DNA of 64,000 nucleotides, from assembly GCF_026723865.1 (NCBI RefSeq), contig NZ_CP113529.1, positions 1,860,001-1,924,000 of the forward strand. The letters are read 5' to 3'. The notes under the pieces were generated by a model. It was not told the DNA's origin, made no database searches, and saw nothing but the letters and a program-made list of their open reading frames with translations. Position numbers and translations under genes: made by a program. Shown piece by piece: positions 45,541 through 54,574 of this stretch. This stretch comes from Mycobacterium sp. Aquia_216. GTDB lineage: Bacteria > Actinomycetota > Actinomycetes > Mycobacteriales > Mycobacteriaceae. The stretch's first letter is position 1. Each line of letters starts with the position of its first letter.

Positions 45541-46742
45541 ACGCCGCTCGCGAAATCGTGCCGGATCAGCCAGTCGGTGACGATGTCGACGGCTCTGCGT
45601 AACTTGTCGCGCTGGTCCGGGCCAGCGTAATAGTGTGTGGCACCAGGGATTTCATGTATCTCTTTGTCGGGGTGACCGATCGCCTCGAACAGCCGCCGGG
45701 TGTGGCTGGGTGTGCAGGCGTCGTCGGCCAGGTTCCCGATCACCAGCGCAGGAATCGCGATGTCACGCCCGCAGTCCACCCCGTCGCCGCGGGCCTCGTC
45801 ATAGCTCCATTGCGACAACCAGCCGCGCAGCGTCGAGAAGCGGGCCAGCCCGACCGGGCTCATGTTGACCACTTGAGGGTCACCCAGATAGCAGGTTCCC
45901 GGTGTGCGCTCATTGGGATCCACCGTGGGATCCAGCCATCGGGGATCGGCCATGGTGCCGTGCACGACGAATCCGAACTCGTCGTCAGGGCGGCCTTGGG
46001 CGGTCAATTCAGCCAGCTTCTCTTTGGCCCATGCGGTGATGCGGCGGTTGCGGTCGATTTGAGCTTGACGGTACCGGGCCAGGAATTCCTCGGTGTAGGG
46101 CGGTTGGTTGGGGTTGTCGGGGTTGTACAGATCCAGCTCGGGATCGCGCTTGCTGGGATCGGATTCGTCGAGGATGGACGCGTCGAGCCATTCGGTCAGC
46201 GTGCCGTGCCGGCTGATGTGCGCGGCCAGCAGCGTGATTCCGTCGGCGGCGGGCAGTTCCAGCGCGGTCAGGTCCGGGCCGTCGCCGGTGGGGCTCGACG
46301 TGATCGTCGCGTGCTGGGCCTGCTGCTGGTAGAGCAGCGACAACGAGCCGCCGCCACTCCATCCGGCCAGCACGACCTTGGTGTAGCCCAGCCGGTTCTT
46401 GGCGTCCTTGATGCACTCGCCGAGATCTTCGACCACCTTCTCCATCAGCAGCGCCGAATCGGTGCCGCGGAACCGGCTGTTGCAGTAGATGACGTGGTGG
46501 CCGGCCCGGGCCAACGCGTTGATCATCGGCAGGTATGCGCCGCCGCCGATCGGGTGCATGAACACCAGCACGGTGTCCGACGGCCTGTCTTTCGGCTTGA
46601 GCAAATAGCTCTCCAGCACGGTGATCTCGGCCAAGCCGCCGTAGACGTCGCGGACGCCGGAATTGTTCTGGAAGGCAACCAGATACGGGATCCGTTCGTA
46701 GTCGTGCTTGACGGCTCGTTTCACAGTTGGCGTGCTCCGCAT
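45537..46742 (-). CDS. Alpha/beta hydrolase of the catabolic operon
   Basis: 401 residues, larger than usual. VLVFMHPIGGGAYLPMINAL (oxyanion hole), nucleophile elbow GWSGGG (Ser near 134), acidic NLADDACTPSHTRR and catalytic His in GATHYYAG. The long middle segment (about 170-310) is a cap. Its place directly after the ring-cleavage dioxygenase suggests hydrolysis of the ring-opened product or of an ester or lactone; not tested. 1 bp after the dioxygenase. Confidence 0.83.
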   Translation of the reverse strand: MRSTPTVKRAVKHDYERIPYLVAFQNNSGVRDVYGGLAEITVLESYLLKPKDRPSDTVLVFMHPIGGGAYLPMINALARAGHHVIYCNSRFRGTDSALLMEKVVEDLGECIKDAKNRLGYTKVVLAGWSGGGSLSLLYQQQAQHATITSSPTGDGPDLTALELPAADGITLLAAHISRHGTLTEWLDASILDESDPSKRDPELDLYNPDNPNQPPYTEEFLARYRQAQIDRNRRITAWAKEKLAELTAQGRPDDEFGFVVHGTMADPRWLDPTVDPNERTPGTCYLGDPQVVNMSPVGLARFSTLRGWLSQWSYDEARGDGVDCGRDIAIPALVIGNLADDACTPSHTRRLFEAIGHPDKEIHEIPGATHYYAGPDQRDKLRRAVDIVTDWLIRHDFASGV

Positions 46743-46743
46743 C

Positions 46744-47835
46744 TCAGTGTTGTCCCAGGTCGTGTGCCAGTACTTCGGGTGACGGGGTCAGTCTCCGGCG
46801 GGTGTCGACGGCGATGACCTGCCAGTCGACGCGCGAGTGCTCGGCGAATTTGCGGCGCGCCCGTTCGCGCGCCTTCTCCGGTGCGCCGTGGTGAACTCCT
46901 TGCGGCGCATGGGAAATCAGGCCCGGGGGCATCGGGATGCCGTAGAGCGAGCCGCCGTGGAAGAACGCGATTTCGTCGAAGTCGACGTTGCGGTGATACC
47001 AGGGTGTGCGTTCGGTGCCGGCGACGCCCTCGGCGGGCTTGGGCAGGAAGTTCATTACGTAGACGCCGGTGGCCTGCATGAACAGATGCACCGTCGGCGG
47101 CAAGTGGACACTGTCGGAGGTGATGACGTTGTAATCGTCGATGTTGAAGGTGAAGGCGAAGTTGTCACCGCGCCACCCTTCGACGTCGAGCGGATTATGT
47201 TGGTAGATAAGCGTTGTCGGCCCGCCATCATGGACGAGCCGCACTTCGTACTCGTCGCGGCCGTCGTCGTCGACCGGCGCCGGCTCGGGGATGGTGGCCT
47301 GCGATGGGTCGAACGGGAAGTGCCGGCCCAGCGGGCCGGGCGGCGGCACCCGGAATTCGTCGGTGGCCTCGATCATCAGCAGCGTGGTCTCGCGATCCGG
47401 CACCTGGCGCCACGTGCACGCCTTCGGGATGTAGACCCAGTCGCCGTCCCGGTAGCGCAACGGGCCGAACTCGGTCTCCAGCAGCCCGGTGCCTAGGTGG
47501 ACGAAGCAGAGCAGATCGCCGTCGACGTGGCGGGCGAAGTAGGGCATCGGCTCGTGGCGACGGCTCAGCAGAATGCGACAGTCGTCGTTGCTGAACATCA
47601 GCAAGGGACCACCGCTGGCGTCGGTGGCATCGCTGGGTTTGAGTTCGCCGGACAACACGTCGACGGGGCGCAGCGGTCCGGCCGCCCGGTAAGCGGTGGG
47701 GTCGTGGCGGCGGTAGATGTTGGCCGTCCGTCCGGCGAATCCGCCGCGGCCTAACTCGTCGTCCTTGAGGCCGTCGAGGTCGGCGTGCAGGCGATGCGGT
47801 GTCTTGCCTTTGCGCAGGTGAACGAACGATTCCAT
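46744..47835 (-). CDS. Homogentisate 1,2-dioxygenase-like cupin
   Basis: 363 residues, shorter than classical HgmA (about 430), bicupin. C-terminal cupin keeps WYHRNVDFDE (about 279-288) and SHAPQGVHHG (308-317), candidates for the Fe(II) ligands. The glutamate stands seven residues after His281 rather than six as in human homogentisate dioxygenase. N-terminal cupin: FVHLGTGLLETEFG. Reaction by family: extradiol cleavage of a para-diol such as homogentisate. First gene of the operon; CGGGAG 7 bases upstream. No partner maleylacetoacetate isomerase or fumarylacetoacetase adjoins, so the pathway differs from tyrosine degradation. Confidence 0.82.
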   Translation of the reverse strand: MESFVHLRKGKTPHRLHADLDGLKDDELGRGGFAGRTANIYRRHDPTAYRAAGPLRPVDVLSGELKPSDATDASGGPLLMFSNDDCRILLSRRHEPMPYFARHVDGDLLCFVHLGTGLLETEFGPLRYRDGDWVYIPKACTWRQVPDRETTLLMIEATDEFRVPPPGPLGRHFPFDPSQATIPEPAPVDDDGRDEYEVRLVHDGGPTTLIYQHNPLDVEGWRGDNFAFTFNIDDYNVITSDSVHLPPTVHLFMQATGVYVMNFLPKPAEGVAGTERTPWYHRNVDFDEIAFFHGGSLYGIPMPPGLISHAPQGVHHGAPEKARERARRKFAEHSRVDWQVIAVDTRRRLTPSPEVLAHDLGQH

Positions 47836-47935
47836 GGGTTTACTCCCGGGAATTGGCTACAAAACCGAAAGTGACATTACTTTTTCTTTTGGGCGTATAC
47901 AAGAGCCCATGCGTCCGGTGCGCTCGCGCCGGAAG

Positions 47936-48907
47936 CTAACCGCGGACGCGCAGGACGACTTTTCCTTTGGCGGTGCGATTCTCCATGGATGCGACCGCGG
48001 CGGCGGCCTGCTCCAGCGGGTAGACCTCCGGCTGCGGCGCAGCCAGCTGGCCCGAGCTGAGCAGGCGCTCGAGTCCGGCCCACTGTTCGTCGAGCGCCCC
48101 GGGGTGTGTTGCCGTCCAGGCGCCCCAGCCGACACCGACAACGTCAATGTTGTTGAGCAGCAGTCGATTTACCTTCACGGTGGGAATCTCACCGCCGGTG
48201 AACCCGACGACGAGCAGCCGTCCCCCCGGAACCAGTGAGCGCAGCGAGTCGGTGAAGCGATCACCGCCGACCGGGTCCACGACCATGTCGACGCCGCGGC
48301 CGTTGGTCAATTCCTTCACCGCGTCCTTGAAGCCGTCGGCCAGCACCACATCGGTGGCGCCTGCCGCCGTAGCGATCTGGGCCTTCTGCTCGGTACTGAC
48401 CACCGCGATGGTGCGGGACGCCCCGAGCGCCGGCGCCAGCCGCAGCGTCGAGGTTCCGATCCCGCCGGCGGCGCCGTGCACCAGCACGGTTTCACCCTTT
48501 TGCAGTCGGCCGCGCACCGTCAGCGCGAAGTACATCGTCAGGCCGTTGAACAACAGGCCGGCGCCCGACTCGAAGCTCACGTTGTCCGGCAGCTTGAACG
48601 CCCGGTCGGGTGAGAGCACGGCAACTTCGGCCATGCCCCCGTTGAGCATCGTCAGACCGACCACCCGATCGCCGGGCTGCACATGCGCGCCGTCCGGCGC
48701 CGATCGGACGACCCCGGCGATCTCGGCTCCCAGCACGAACGGCGGCTCGGGCCGGTATTGATAGAGGCCGCGGGTCAGCAACGCGTCCGGGAACGCGGCA
48801 CCGGCGGCGTGCACCTCCACAACGATCCCATCGCCGGTGGGTTCGTCGACCTCGCCCACTTCGATGGCGTCTGGGCCATCAAGGCGAGTCACCCGTGCTG
48901 CGCGCAT
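47936..48907 (-). CDS. fadB4: Quinone/enoyl reductase-like MDR protein FadB4 (Rv3141)
   Basis: 323 residues, same as Rv3141. Zinc-independent medium-chain reductase: AAGAAFPDALLTRGLYQ, NADPH motif HGAAGGIGTSTLR, VVDPVGGDRFTDSLR. Called FadB4 historically though it is a quinone-oxidoreductase homolog. A GC-rich 8-bp hairpin follows at 47910-47932. Physiological substrate unknown; genetic neighbour of fadE23/fadE24. Confidence 0.92.
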   Translation of the reverse strand: MRAARVTRLDGPDAIEVGEVDEPTGDGIVVEVHAAGAAFPDALLTRGLYQYRPEPPFVLGAEIAGVVRSAPDGAHVQPGDRVVGLTMLNGGMAEVAVLSPDRAFKLPDNVSFESGAGLLFNGLTMYFALTVRGRLQKGETVLVHGAAGGIGTSTLRLAPALGASRTIAVVSTEQKAQIATAAGATDVVLADGFKDAVKELTNGRGVDMVVDPVGGDRFTDSLRSLVPGGRLLVVGFTGGEIPTVKVNRLLLNNIDVVGVGWGAWTATHPGALDEQWAGLERLLSSGQLAAPQPEVYPLEQAAAAVASMENRTAKGKVVLRVRG

Positions 48908-48970
48908 GTTGCCTCCGTCATTGATCGGGCCGGAATCCTCCGGCCGGCGCTCGAATAGCGTACTGCCAGC

Positions 48971-49969
48971 TCAGAATCCGCCGGCGACGCGTACCACTGC
49001 CCGGCCGGAGAATGTGCCCGCGCGCAGTTGGTCCAATACCCCGACGACGTCTTTGACGTCGACATCGCTGGTGACCGCGTCCAGATGCCGCGGCCGCAAC
49101 GAGTCGCCCAGCAACGCCCAGAGCTTGCGGCGCCGGTCGATCGGCATCAGCACCGAGTCCATGCCCAGCAGCGAGACGCCGCGCAGGATGAACGGCATCA
49201 CCGTGGTGTGCAATGCGGGCCCGCCGGTGAGGCCGCTGGCCGCCACAGCCCCGCCGTAGTCGACGGTGCTGAGCACGTCGGCCAGCGTCGCGCCCCCGAC
49301 GCAGTCCACCGCGCCTGCCCAACGCGCCTTGTTCAGTGGCCGCGGCTTGGCGTCGGGATCGGCGGGCAGCCGGCCGATAACTTCAGTGGCGCCAAGCTCT
49401 TTCAGTAGCCCGGCGGCCTGCTCCTTGCCGCTGGAGGCGACCACCTGGTAGCCAGCGGCCGCGAGCAGGTCCACGCTGACCGAGCCGACACCGCCGGAGG
49501 CGCCGGTGACGACGATGGGTCCGGCGTCGGACGTGATGCCCCAGTCGATCAGCGCTTGCACACTCATCGCGGCGGTGAAGCCGGCGGTTCCGATCGCCGC
49601 ACCCTCGTGTGGACTCAACGCGCCGAGCGCCACCACCTGGTCAGCCGGCAGCCGTGCGTATTCGGCGTAGCCGCCGTGGTGGCCGGTGCCGATCTGATAC
49701 CCGTGGGCCAGCACCAAGGCTCCGACGCTGAAATCCGGTGACTGCGACTCGACGACTTCGCCGGTCAGGTCGATCCCCGGGACGATCGGGTAGTCGCGCA
49801 CGACGCCGCCCTTCGGCGTCAGCGCCAGCGCGTCCTTGTAGTTGACGCTGGAAAACAGCACCCGAATCGTCACGTCACCGGGCGGCAAGTCGGACGGGCC
49901 GAGCGTCTCGACAGACGCGGTGATCCCGTCACCGTCTTGACGGGCTACCAGCGCGTGAAAAGAGTCCAT
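48971..49969 (-). CDS. YhdH/AcuI-type MDR oxidoreductase
   Basis: 332 residues. FSSVNYKDALALTPKGGVVRDYPIVPG and ASGGVGSVSVDLLAAAGYQVVASSGK are YhdH-family signatures; such enzymes reduce acrylyl-CoA or related enoyl-CoAs with NADPH. It is not in the colinear Rv3139-Rv3141 block of M. tuberculosis, so it is a lineage-specific insertion. Divergent from the aldo/keto reductase remnant with only 22 bp between them. Confidence 0.88.
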   Translation of the reverse strand: MDSFHALVARQDGDGITASVETLGPSDLPPGDVTIRVLFSSVNYKDALALTPKGGVVRDYPIVPGIDLTGEVVESQSPDFSVGALVLAHGYQIGTGHHGGYAEYARLPADQVVALGALSPHEGAAIGTAGFTAAMSVQALIDWGITSDAGPIVVTGASGGVGSVSVDLLAAAGYQVVASSGKEQAAGLLKELGATEVIGRLPADPDAKPRPLNKARWAGAVDCVGGATLADVLSTVDYGGAVAASGLTGGPALHTTVMPFILRGVSLLGMDSVLMPIDRRRKLWALLGDSLRPRHLDAVTSDVDVKDVVGVLDQLRAGTFSGRAVVRVAGGF

Positions 49970-49991
49970 ACAACGACGCTAACCTCACCGT

Positions 49992-50497
49992 ATGGATCCC
50001 TTTCCACTCGGTCGCTTTTCGGTAGCCCGGATCGGCTTCGGGGCTATGCAACTGCCTGGTCCCGGTGTGATGGGGCCGCCGCGCGATCGGGACGAGGCGC
50101 TCGCGGTATTGCGCAGGGCCGTCGAACGCGGCGTGGACCACATCGACACCGCCCAGTTCTACGGCCCCGACGTCGCCAACGAGCTCATCCGTGAGGCGCT
50201 GCACCCCTACCCGGAGAACTTGGCTTTGGTGAGCAAGGTCGGCGGCCGTCGCGATGACGACGGTGCCTGGCTGTCGGTCAGCGAACCGGCCGACCTGCGC
50301 CGCGACATCGAAGCGAACTTGCCAAGCGACTCGGGCGCACGCCCGCGCAGGTCGCGTTGGCATGGACCCTGAGCGTGGCGCCCAATGTGCTACTGATCCC
50401 GGGCACGTCCTCGCTGGGGCATCTCGAGGACAATCTGGACGTCGCCTCGATCGAGCTCGATGACGCCCGCGAGCAGCTGAACGCAATCGCTGCCTGA
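49992..50497 (+). pseudogene. Aldo/keto reductase, internally deleted and frameshifted
   Basis: Frame 1 gives the N-terminus MDPFPLGRFSVARIGFGAM, DTAQFYGPDVANELIREA and ALVSKVGGRRDDDG to about residue 108 (IEAN). The C-terminus then continues in another frame: LAKRLGRTPAQVALAWTLS, LIPGTSSLGHLEDN, ending at 50497. The AKR family is about 280 residues, so about 110-120 codons of the barrel are missing, including the catalytic His region; N-terminal Asp and Tyr are retained. The join is at about 50317-50320. Non-functional. The end overlaps the GNAT start (TGATG). Confidence 0.8.
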
Positions 50498-51033
50498 TGC
50501 CGCCAGGTGTTCGACGCGCGACCGCGGCCGATGCCGCGGCTTGTGTCGACATCTACCGGCCGTACGTGCTGGACACCGCAATCACGTTCGAGACCGACGT
50601 GCCGACGGTGCGGGACATGGCCGAGCGCATCGTCGAAACACTCGCGACGCACGAATGGTTGGTGCTCGAGGCGGACGGAGACATCATCGGCTATGCCTAT
50701 GCGCACCAGTTCAATCCGCGCGCGGCCTATCGGTGGGCGGTCGAGACGAGTGTCTACCTCGCGCAGGATCGGCGACGCGCTGGTGGTGGCCGGATGCTCT
50801 ACGCCGAATTGCTAGAACGTCTGGCCGAGCGCGGCTTCCGGCGGGCATTCGCGGGTATCGCGCAACCCAACGAGGCCAGCAATGCCCTGCACGCGGCATT
50901 CGGCTTCCGGCCGGCGGGTCACTACCGGCGCGTCGGATGGAAACTCGGCGCGTGGCACGACGTCCAGTGGTGGCAGCTCGATCTGCTCGGGCCCGACGAC
51001 GAGGTCGACCCCCCGGCCCCAGTCGCTACTTGA
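50497..51033 (+). CDS. GNAT acetyltransferase (phosphinothricin-type)
   Basis: 178 residues, N-acetyltransferase fold: VRRATAADAAACVDIYRPYVLDT, FETDVPTVRDMAERI and the acetyl-CoA loop RRRAGGGRMLYAELL, then ASNALHAAFGFRPAGHYRRVGWKLGAW. This is the PAT/Bar subfamily, which acetylates phosphinothricin or amino-acid analogs; actual substrate unknown. Start overlaps the AKR remnant stop. Its last 8 bp overlap the end of fadE23 on the other strand. Confidence 0.87.
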   Translation: MPPGVRRATAADAAACVDIYRPYVLDTAITFETDVPTVRDMAERIVETLATHEWLVLEADGDIIGYAYAHQFNPRAAYRWAVETSVYLAQDRRRAGGGRMLYAELLERLAERGFRRAFAGIAQPNEASNALHAAFGFRPAGHYRRVGWKLGAWHDVQWWQLDLLGPDDEVDPPAPVAT

Positions 51034-52234
51034 GCTCGGCGGACGACAGGCCGAGCAGGCGCCGGGCGACTACCAGCTGTTGAATCTGCTGGGTGCCCTC
51101 GAAGATGTCCATGATCTTCGAATCACGCGCCCACTTCTCCAACAGCGTCTGCTCCGAATAGCCTGTGGTGCCGGCTAATTCGACTGCCTTCAGAGTGATG
51201 TCAGTGCCCACCCGGCCGGCCTTGGCCTTGGCCATCGACGCCTCTTTGGAGTTGGGGATTTTGTTGTCGGCCTGCCACGCGGCGCGCAGGGTCAGCTGGT
51301 AGCTGGCCTCCCAGTCCGCCTCCATCCGCAGGAACTCGGCCGCGGCGGCGGATTGGGCGTGCGCGGGCCTGTCGTAGTCGATCTCCACTCCGGCCGCGGT
51401 CAAGATCTTGCGCAACTCTTCCAAGGCGGCCCGGGCGATACCGATGGCCATGCCCGCAACCACCGGCCGGGTGTTGTCGAACGTCTCCATGACGCCGGAA
51501 AATCCTTTGCCCGATTCGATTTCGGGATTTCCCAGTAGGTTGTCCTTGGGTATCCGCACGTTGTCGAACCGGATCACCGCGGTGTCGGATCCTTTGATGC
51601 CGAGCTTGTTCTCCAGCCGCTCGACGCTGACACCGGGATGCTCGCGCGGCACGATGAACGACTTGATCGCCGGGCGGCCTTGCGACTTGTCCAGCGTTGC
51701 CCACACCACGATGTGTGTGGCCCGCGAACCCGCTGTGACGAAGATCTTTTCGCCGTTGATGACGTATTCGTCGCCGTCCAGCTTGGCAGTTGTGGACACG
51801 GCCGCCGAGTCGGATCCGAAGCTCGGCTCGGTGATGGCCATTGCGGCCCAGACCCGGCCCAGCCGGTTCAACTGCTCGTCGGTGGCCACGCCGCTGATCG
51901 CCGCGTTGCCCAGGCCCTGATAGGGTATCGACAGCATCATCGCCGCGTCGCCCCAGCTGGCCTCCAGCGTCTGCAGCACCGCCGCCATGTTGGAGCCGTT
52001 GCGATTTTCTTCCTTGCTCTCGCTGCTACGGAACGCCTCGGCTCCCGCGAGCCCCACGGCGTTGGATTCAGCGGCTCCGGAGAACAGACTGGCCAAGGTG
52101 TCCAGCTCCACCGGGTAGGCGTGCTCGTGGACATCGTACTTGCGGGCGATCGGGCGCATCATTTCGGCGGCGCCCTGGTGCGCCTTGTCGATCACCGCTT
52201 GCATCTTGCGGGGCAGTTCCAGATTGATTGCCAT
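51026..52234 (-). CDS. fadE23: Acyl-CoA dehydrogenase FadE23 (Rv3140)
   Basis: 402 residues. ITEPSFGSDSAAVSTTA, NGEKIFVTAGSRATH, FSGVMETFDNTRPVVAGMAIG and the C-terminal TGYSEQTLLEKWARD, IFEGTQQIQ with the catalytic glutamate. Works as a heteromeric partner of FadE24, as paired FadEs of actinobacteria often form alpha2-beta2 complexes. 24 bp after fadE24. Confidence 0.92.
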   Translation of the reverse strand: MAINLELPRKMQAVIDKAHQGAAEMMRPIARKYDVHEHAYPVELDTLASLFSGAAESNAVGLAGAEAFRSSESKEENRNGSNMAAVLQTLEASWGDAAMMLSIPYQGLGNAAISGVATDEQLNRLGRVWAAMAITEPSFGSDSAAVSTTAKLDGDEYVINGEKIFVTAGSRATHIVVWATLDKSQGRPAIKSFIVPREHPGVSVERLENKLGIKGSDTAVIRFDNVRIPKDNLLGNPEIESGKGFSGVMETFDNTRPVVAGMAIGIARAALEELRKILTAAGVEIDYDRPAHAQSAAAAEFLRMEADWEASYQLTLRAAWQADNKIPNSKEASMAKAKAGRVGTDITLKAVELAGTTGYSEQTLLEKWARDSKIMDIFEGTQQIQQLVVARRLLGLSSAELK

Positions 52235-52258
52235 GATTGATCTTTCGCTAGTGCGGAG

Positions 52259-53656
52259 CTAGATGACTACGACGCCCTCGGCGACGCCGATGGCGCGCAG
52301 GTCGCGGTACCAGCGCTCGACGGGGTGTTCTTTCGTGTAGCCGTGACCGCCGAGCAGCTGCACGCCGTCCAGTCCGATTTGCATGCCCTTGTCGGTGCCG
52401 AGTCGCTTGGCCAGCGCCGCTTCGCGGACGAACGGAAGCCCCTGTTCGGCCCGTGCGGCACCGCGCCAGGTGATCAGCCGCAACCCGTCCAACTCGATGG
52501 CGATGTTGGCGCACATGAACGCCACGGCTTGACGGCGGGCGACGGGCTCACCGAATGCCTCGCGTTCCTTTACGTACGGGATGACGTAGTCGAGGACCGC
52601 GTGTGAGGTGCCCACCGCCAGCGCCGCCCAGCCCAGCCGGGACAGCGCGATCGCTTCGGAGTAGTCGCCGTCGGTGGCGTCGTCCTCACCCAGCCGGGCG
52701 TTCGGCGGCACCGAAACCCCGGACAGCTCGAGCTGACCCAGGGCCGCGGCGCGGATACCCATGCTCGGATCTGCTTTGACGGTAAGGCCTTTGGCATCCG
52801 ACTCAACGATGAACAATGCCGGCTTGCCGTTGAGTTGCGCGCCGACGATGAACAGCTCGGCGTCGGCCGCGGCCGGGACCAATGACTTCACGCCGTCGAG
52901 TCGGTATCCGCTCGGCGTGCGTACCGCGGTGGTCTTCAGCCGGGTCGGGTCGAACAGCGGTTGCGGTTCGGCGATGGCCACACAGGCCTGTGGGACATTC
53001 TCGCCGGCGAACTCGGGCAGATAGGTGGCCTGCTGGTCGGCGCTGCCCCAGTGGGTCAGTGCGGAGGCCACGCCGCCCGGGGCCAGGATGGGCAGCGCTA
53101 AACCCATGTCGCCGTAGGCCAGCGCCTCGGCCACCAGCACGTTGGTCACGCTCGAGCGATGCGCGGCGATGCCCTCGAAATCTTCGGGGATGTTGATCGC
53201 GGTGATGCCCAGTTCCGCGGCCTTCGCGATCAGGTCGGGCGGGTAGCTCGCCGCCTCGTCCGCATCGTGCGCGGCGGGCCGCAGCACCTCTTCGGCGAAG
53301 TCCTCGAGGGTCTCGACGATCATCTTCTGTTCGTCGTCGGGCCGCAGGTCGTAGAAGTCCTTGCCGCTGGACTTGAGCCGGGTCGGTCCGCTGCGCAGGT
53401 TCTGGACCCGCTTGAACTGCCGGGAAGCGGCACCGGCGGTGGAGAAGATCGTTTTGGTCCCGTAGCGCAGGCCCCGGTTCAGCGGGTCGCGCAGGTGGTA
53501 TTTGTCCAGGAAGTCCTGGCCGACGATCGGGGTGAGGAGCGCCAGGGTGATGTCGATTCCGGTGCGTTTGTGCGGTTGCATCCCGACGCCGGTTTTGCGG
53601 CCGCGCCGTTTGGCGCGCGGGTTTGGAGTATTTGAGCCGGAGAAAGTGTCCGTCAT
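52259..53656 (-). CDS. fadE24: Acyl-CoA dehydrogenase FadE24 (Rv3139)
   Basis: 465 residues. Long N-terminal extension (about 1-80, PLNRGLRYGTKTIFSTAG) before the ACAD fold; CVAIAEPQPLFDPTRL, VPPNARLG and GHGYTKEHPVERWYRDL. The canonical catalytic Glu is not obvious, in line with a non-catalytic or partner subunit for FadE23. M. tuberculosis fadE23 and fadE24 are induced by isoniazid or ethionamide. A perfect 22-bp palindrome lies 41-62 bp upstream. Confidence 0.92.
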   Translation of the reverse strand: MTDTFSGSNTPNPRAKRRGRKTGVGMQPHKRTGIDITLALLTPIVGQDFLDKYHLRDPLNRGLRYGTKTIFSTAGAASRQFKRVQNLRSGPTRLKSSGKDFYDLRPDDEQKMIVETLEDFAEEVLRPAAHDADEAASYPPDLIAKAAELGITAINIPEDFEGIAAHRSSVTNVLVAEALAYGDMGLALPILAPGGVASALTHWGSADQQATYLPEFAGENVPQACVAIAEPQPLFDPTRLKTTAVRTPSGYRLDGVKSLVPAAADAELFIVGAQLNGKPALFIVESDAKGLTVKADPSMGIRAAALGQLELSGVSVPPNARLGEDDATDGDYSEAIALSRLGWAALAVGTSHAVLDYVIPYVKEREAFGEPVARRQAVAFMCANIAIELDGLRLITWRGAARAEQGLPFVREAALAKRLGTDKGMQIGLDGVQLLGGHGYTKEHPVERWYRDLRAIGVAEGVVVI

Positions 53657-53696
53657 TTCAGCAGCCTCGGTAGTTGGGGCGATGCGACTGAAAGCC

Positions 53697-53718
53697 TATC
53701 TTACTCCGGAGTAAGATA
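53697..53718. promoter_or_regulatory. Perfect 22-bp palindrome upstream of fadE24
   Basis: TATCTTACTCC is followed directly by its exact reverse complement. Located between the hisN stop and fadE24, about 41-62 bp before the start codon, in the likely promoter. A symmetric 2x11-bp site of this kind is typical of TetR-family dimers. Confidence 0.75.
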
Positions 53719-53738
53719 AAGAGGGCCTGTTAACTAAT

Positions 53739-54515
53739 TCACACCAAGGCTGCGAGCACGCGCGCATGGAGCAGGCCGTTTGTCGCGACGGCGTCGCCGC
53801 GGTGCGGTCCCGCGACGCCGTCCAGGCCGGTGAACGTCCCGCCCGCCTCGCGCACCAGGATGTCGAGTGCGGCCAGGTCCCACGCCGAAACCTCTGGTTC
53901 GGCCGCGATATCGACGGCTCCCTCGGCGACGAGGCAGTACGACAAGAAGTCGCCGTAGGCGCGTACCCGCCATACCGCGTCGGTCAAGTCGATGAAGCGG
54001 TCGCGCAGACCGCGCTGCGCCCAGCCGGACAGGCTGGAAAACGAAAGGCTAGCCGAATCTAGTTGTGCCACTGAGGAAACCGACAGCATTCGCGGTGGGC
54101 GGCCGTCGACCGAGACGAAGGCGCCCTGGCCGCGCGACGCCCACCATCGGCGCTGCAGCGCCGGTGCAGTCACGACGCCGACCGAGGGGACGCCGTCGTC
54201 GAGCAATGCGATCAAGCTGGCCCACACCGGTACACCGCGCACGAAGTTCTTGGTGCCGTCGATCGGGTCGATGATCCATTGCCGTCCGGTGAACGTGGTG
54301 GTCCCGCCGAATTCCTCGCCGACGACGCTGTCGTTCGGTCGCTCGCGCCCGAGGACGTCGCGCAGGTCGGCTTCGACCGCCCGGTCGGCGTCGGTGACCG
54401 GAGTGAGGTCCGGTTTGGTGTCGACCCGCAGGTCCAGCGCACCGAACCGGTCGCGAGTCAGCATGTCCGCGCGGTCGGCGAGCGTCATCGCCAACGCGAG
54501 ATCGTTCTGACTCAT
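53739..54515 (-). CDS. hisN: Inositol-phosphatase-fold histidinol-phosphatase (Rv3137)
   Basis: 258 residues from the ATG ending at 54515 ([17 protein letters not shown]). IMPase fold: metal-ligand GEEFGG (about 69), [12 protein letters not shown] (about 80-91) and the C-terminal [15 protein letters not shown]. Hydrolyses L-histidinol phosphate or related monophosphates. Not in an operon with his genes. In M. tuberculosis pflA sits between it and fadE24; that gene is absent here. Confidence 0.9.
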   Translation of the reverse strand: MSQNDLALAMTLADRADMLTRDRFGALDLRVDTKPDLTPVTDADRAVEADLRDVLGRERPNDSVVGEEFGGTTTFTGRQWIIDPIDGTKNFVRGVPVWASLIALLDDGVPSVGVVTAPALQRRWWASRGQGAFVSVDGRPPRMLSVSSVAQLDSASLSFSSLSGWAQRGLRDRFIDLTDAVWRVRAYGDFLSYCLVAEGAVDIAAEPEVSAWDLAALDILVREAGGTFTGLDGVAGPHRGDAVATNGLLHARVLAALV

Positions 54516-54574
54516 GCCAGCAGTCCTACCACGACGGGCGCGCAAGGACTCTTGGCCCTCGCCCGCCGCCCTGC

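Noticed and set aside
45633..46817. 394-codon plus-strand frame opposite the hydrolase
   Set aside because: Antisense to a gene with clear hydrolase motifs and operon overlaps.
47839..47854. TTTACTCCCGGGAATT before the homogentisate-dioxygenase-like gene as a second copy of the fadE24 palindrome
   Set aside because: Only the left arm matches; the segment is explained as the ribosome binding site (CGGGAG) of the gene.
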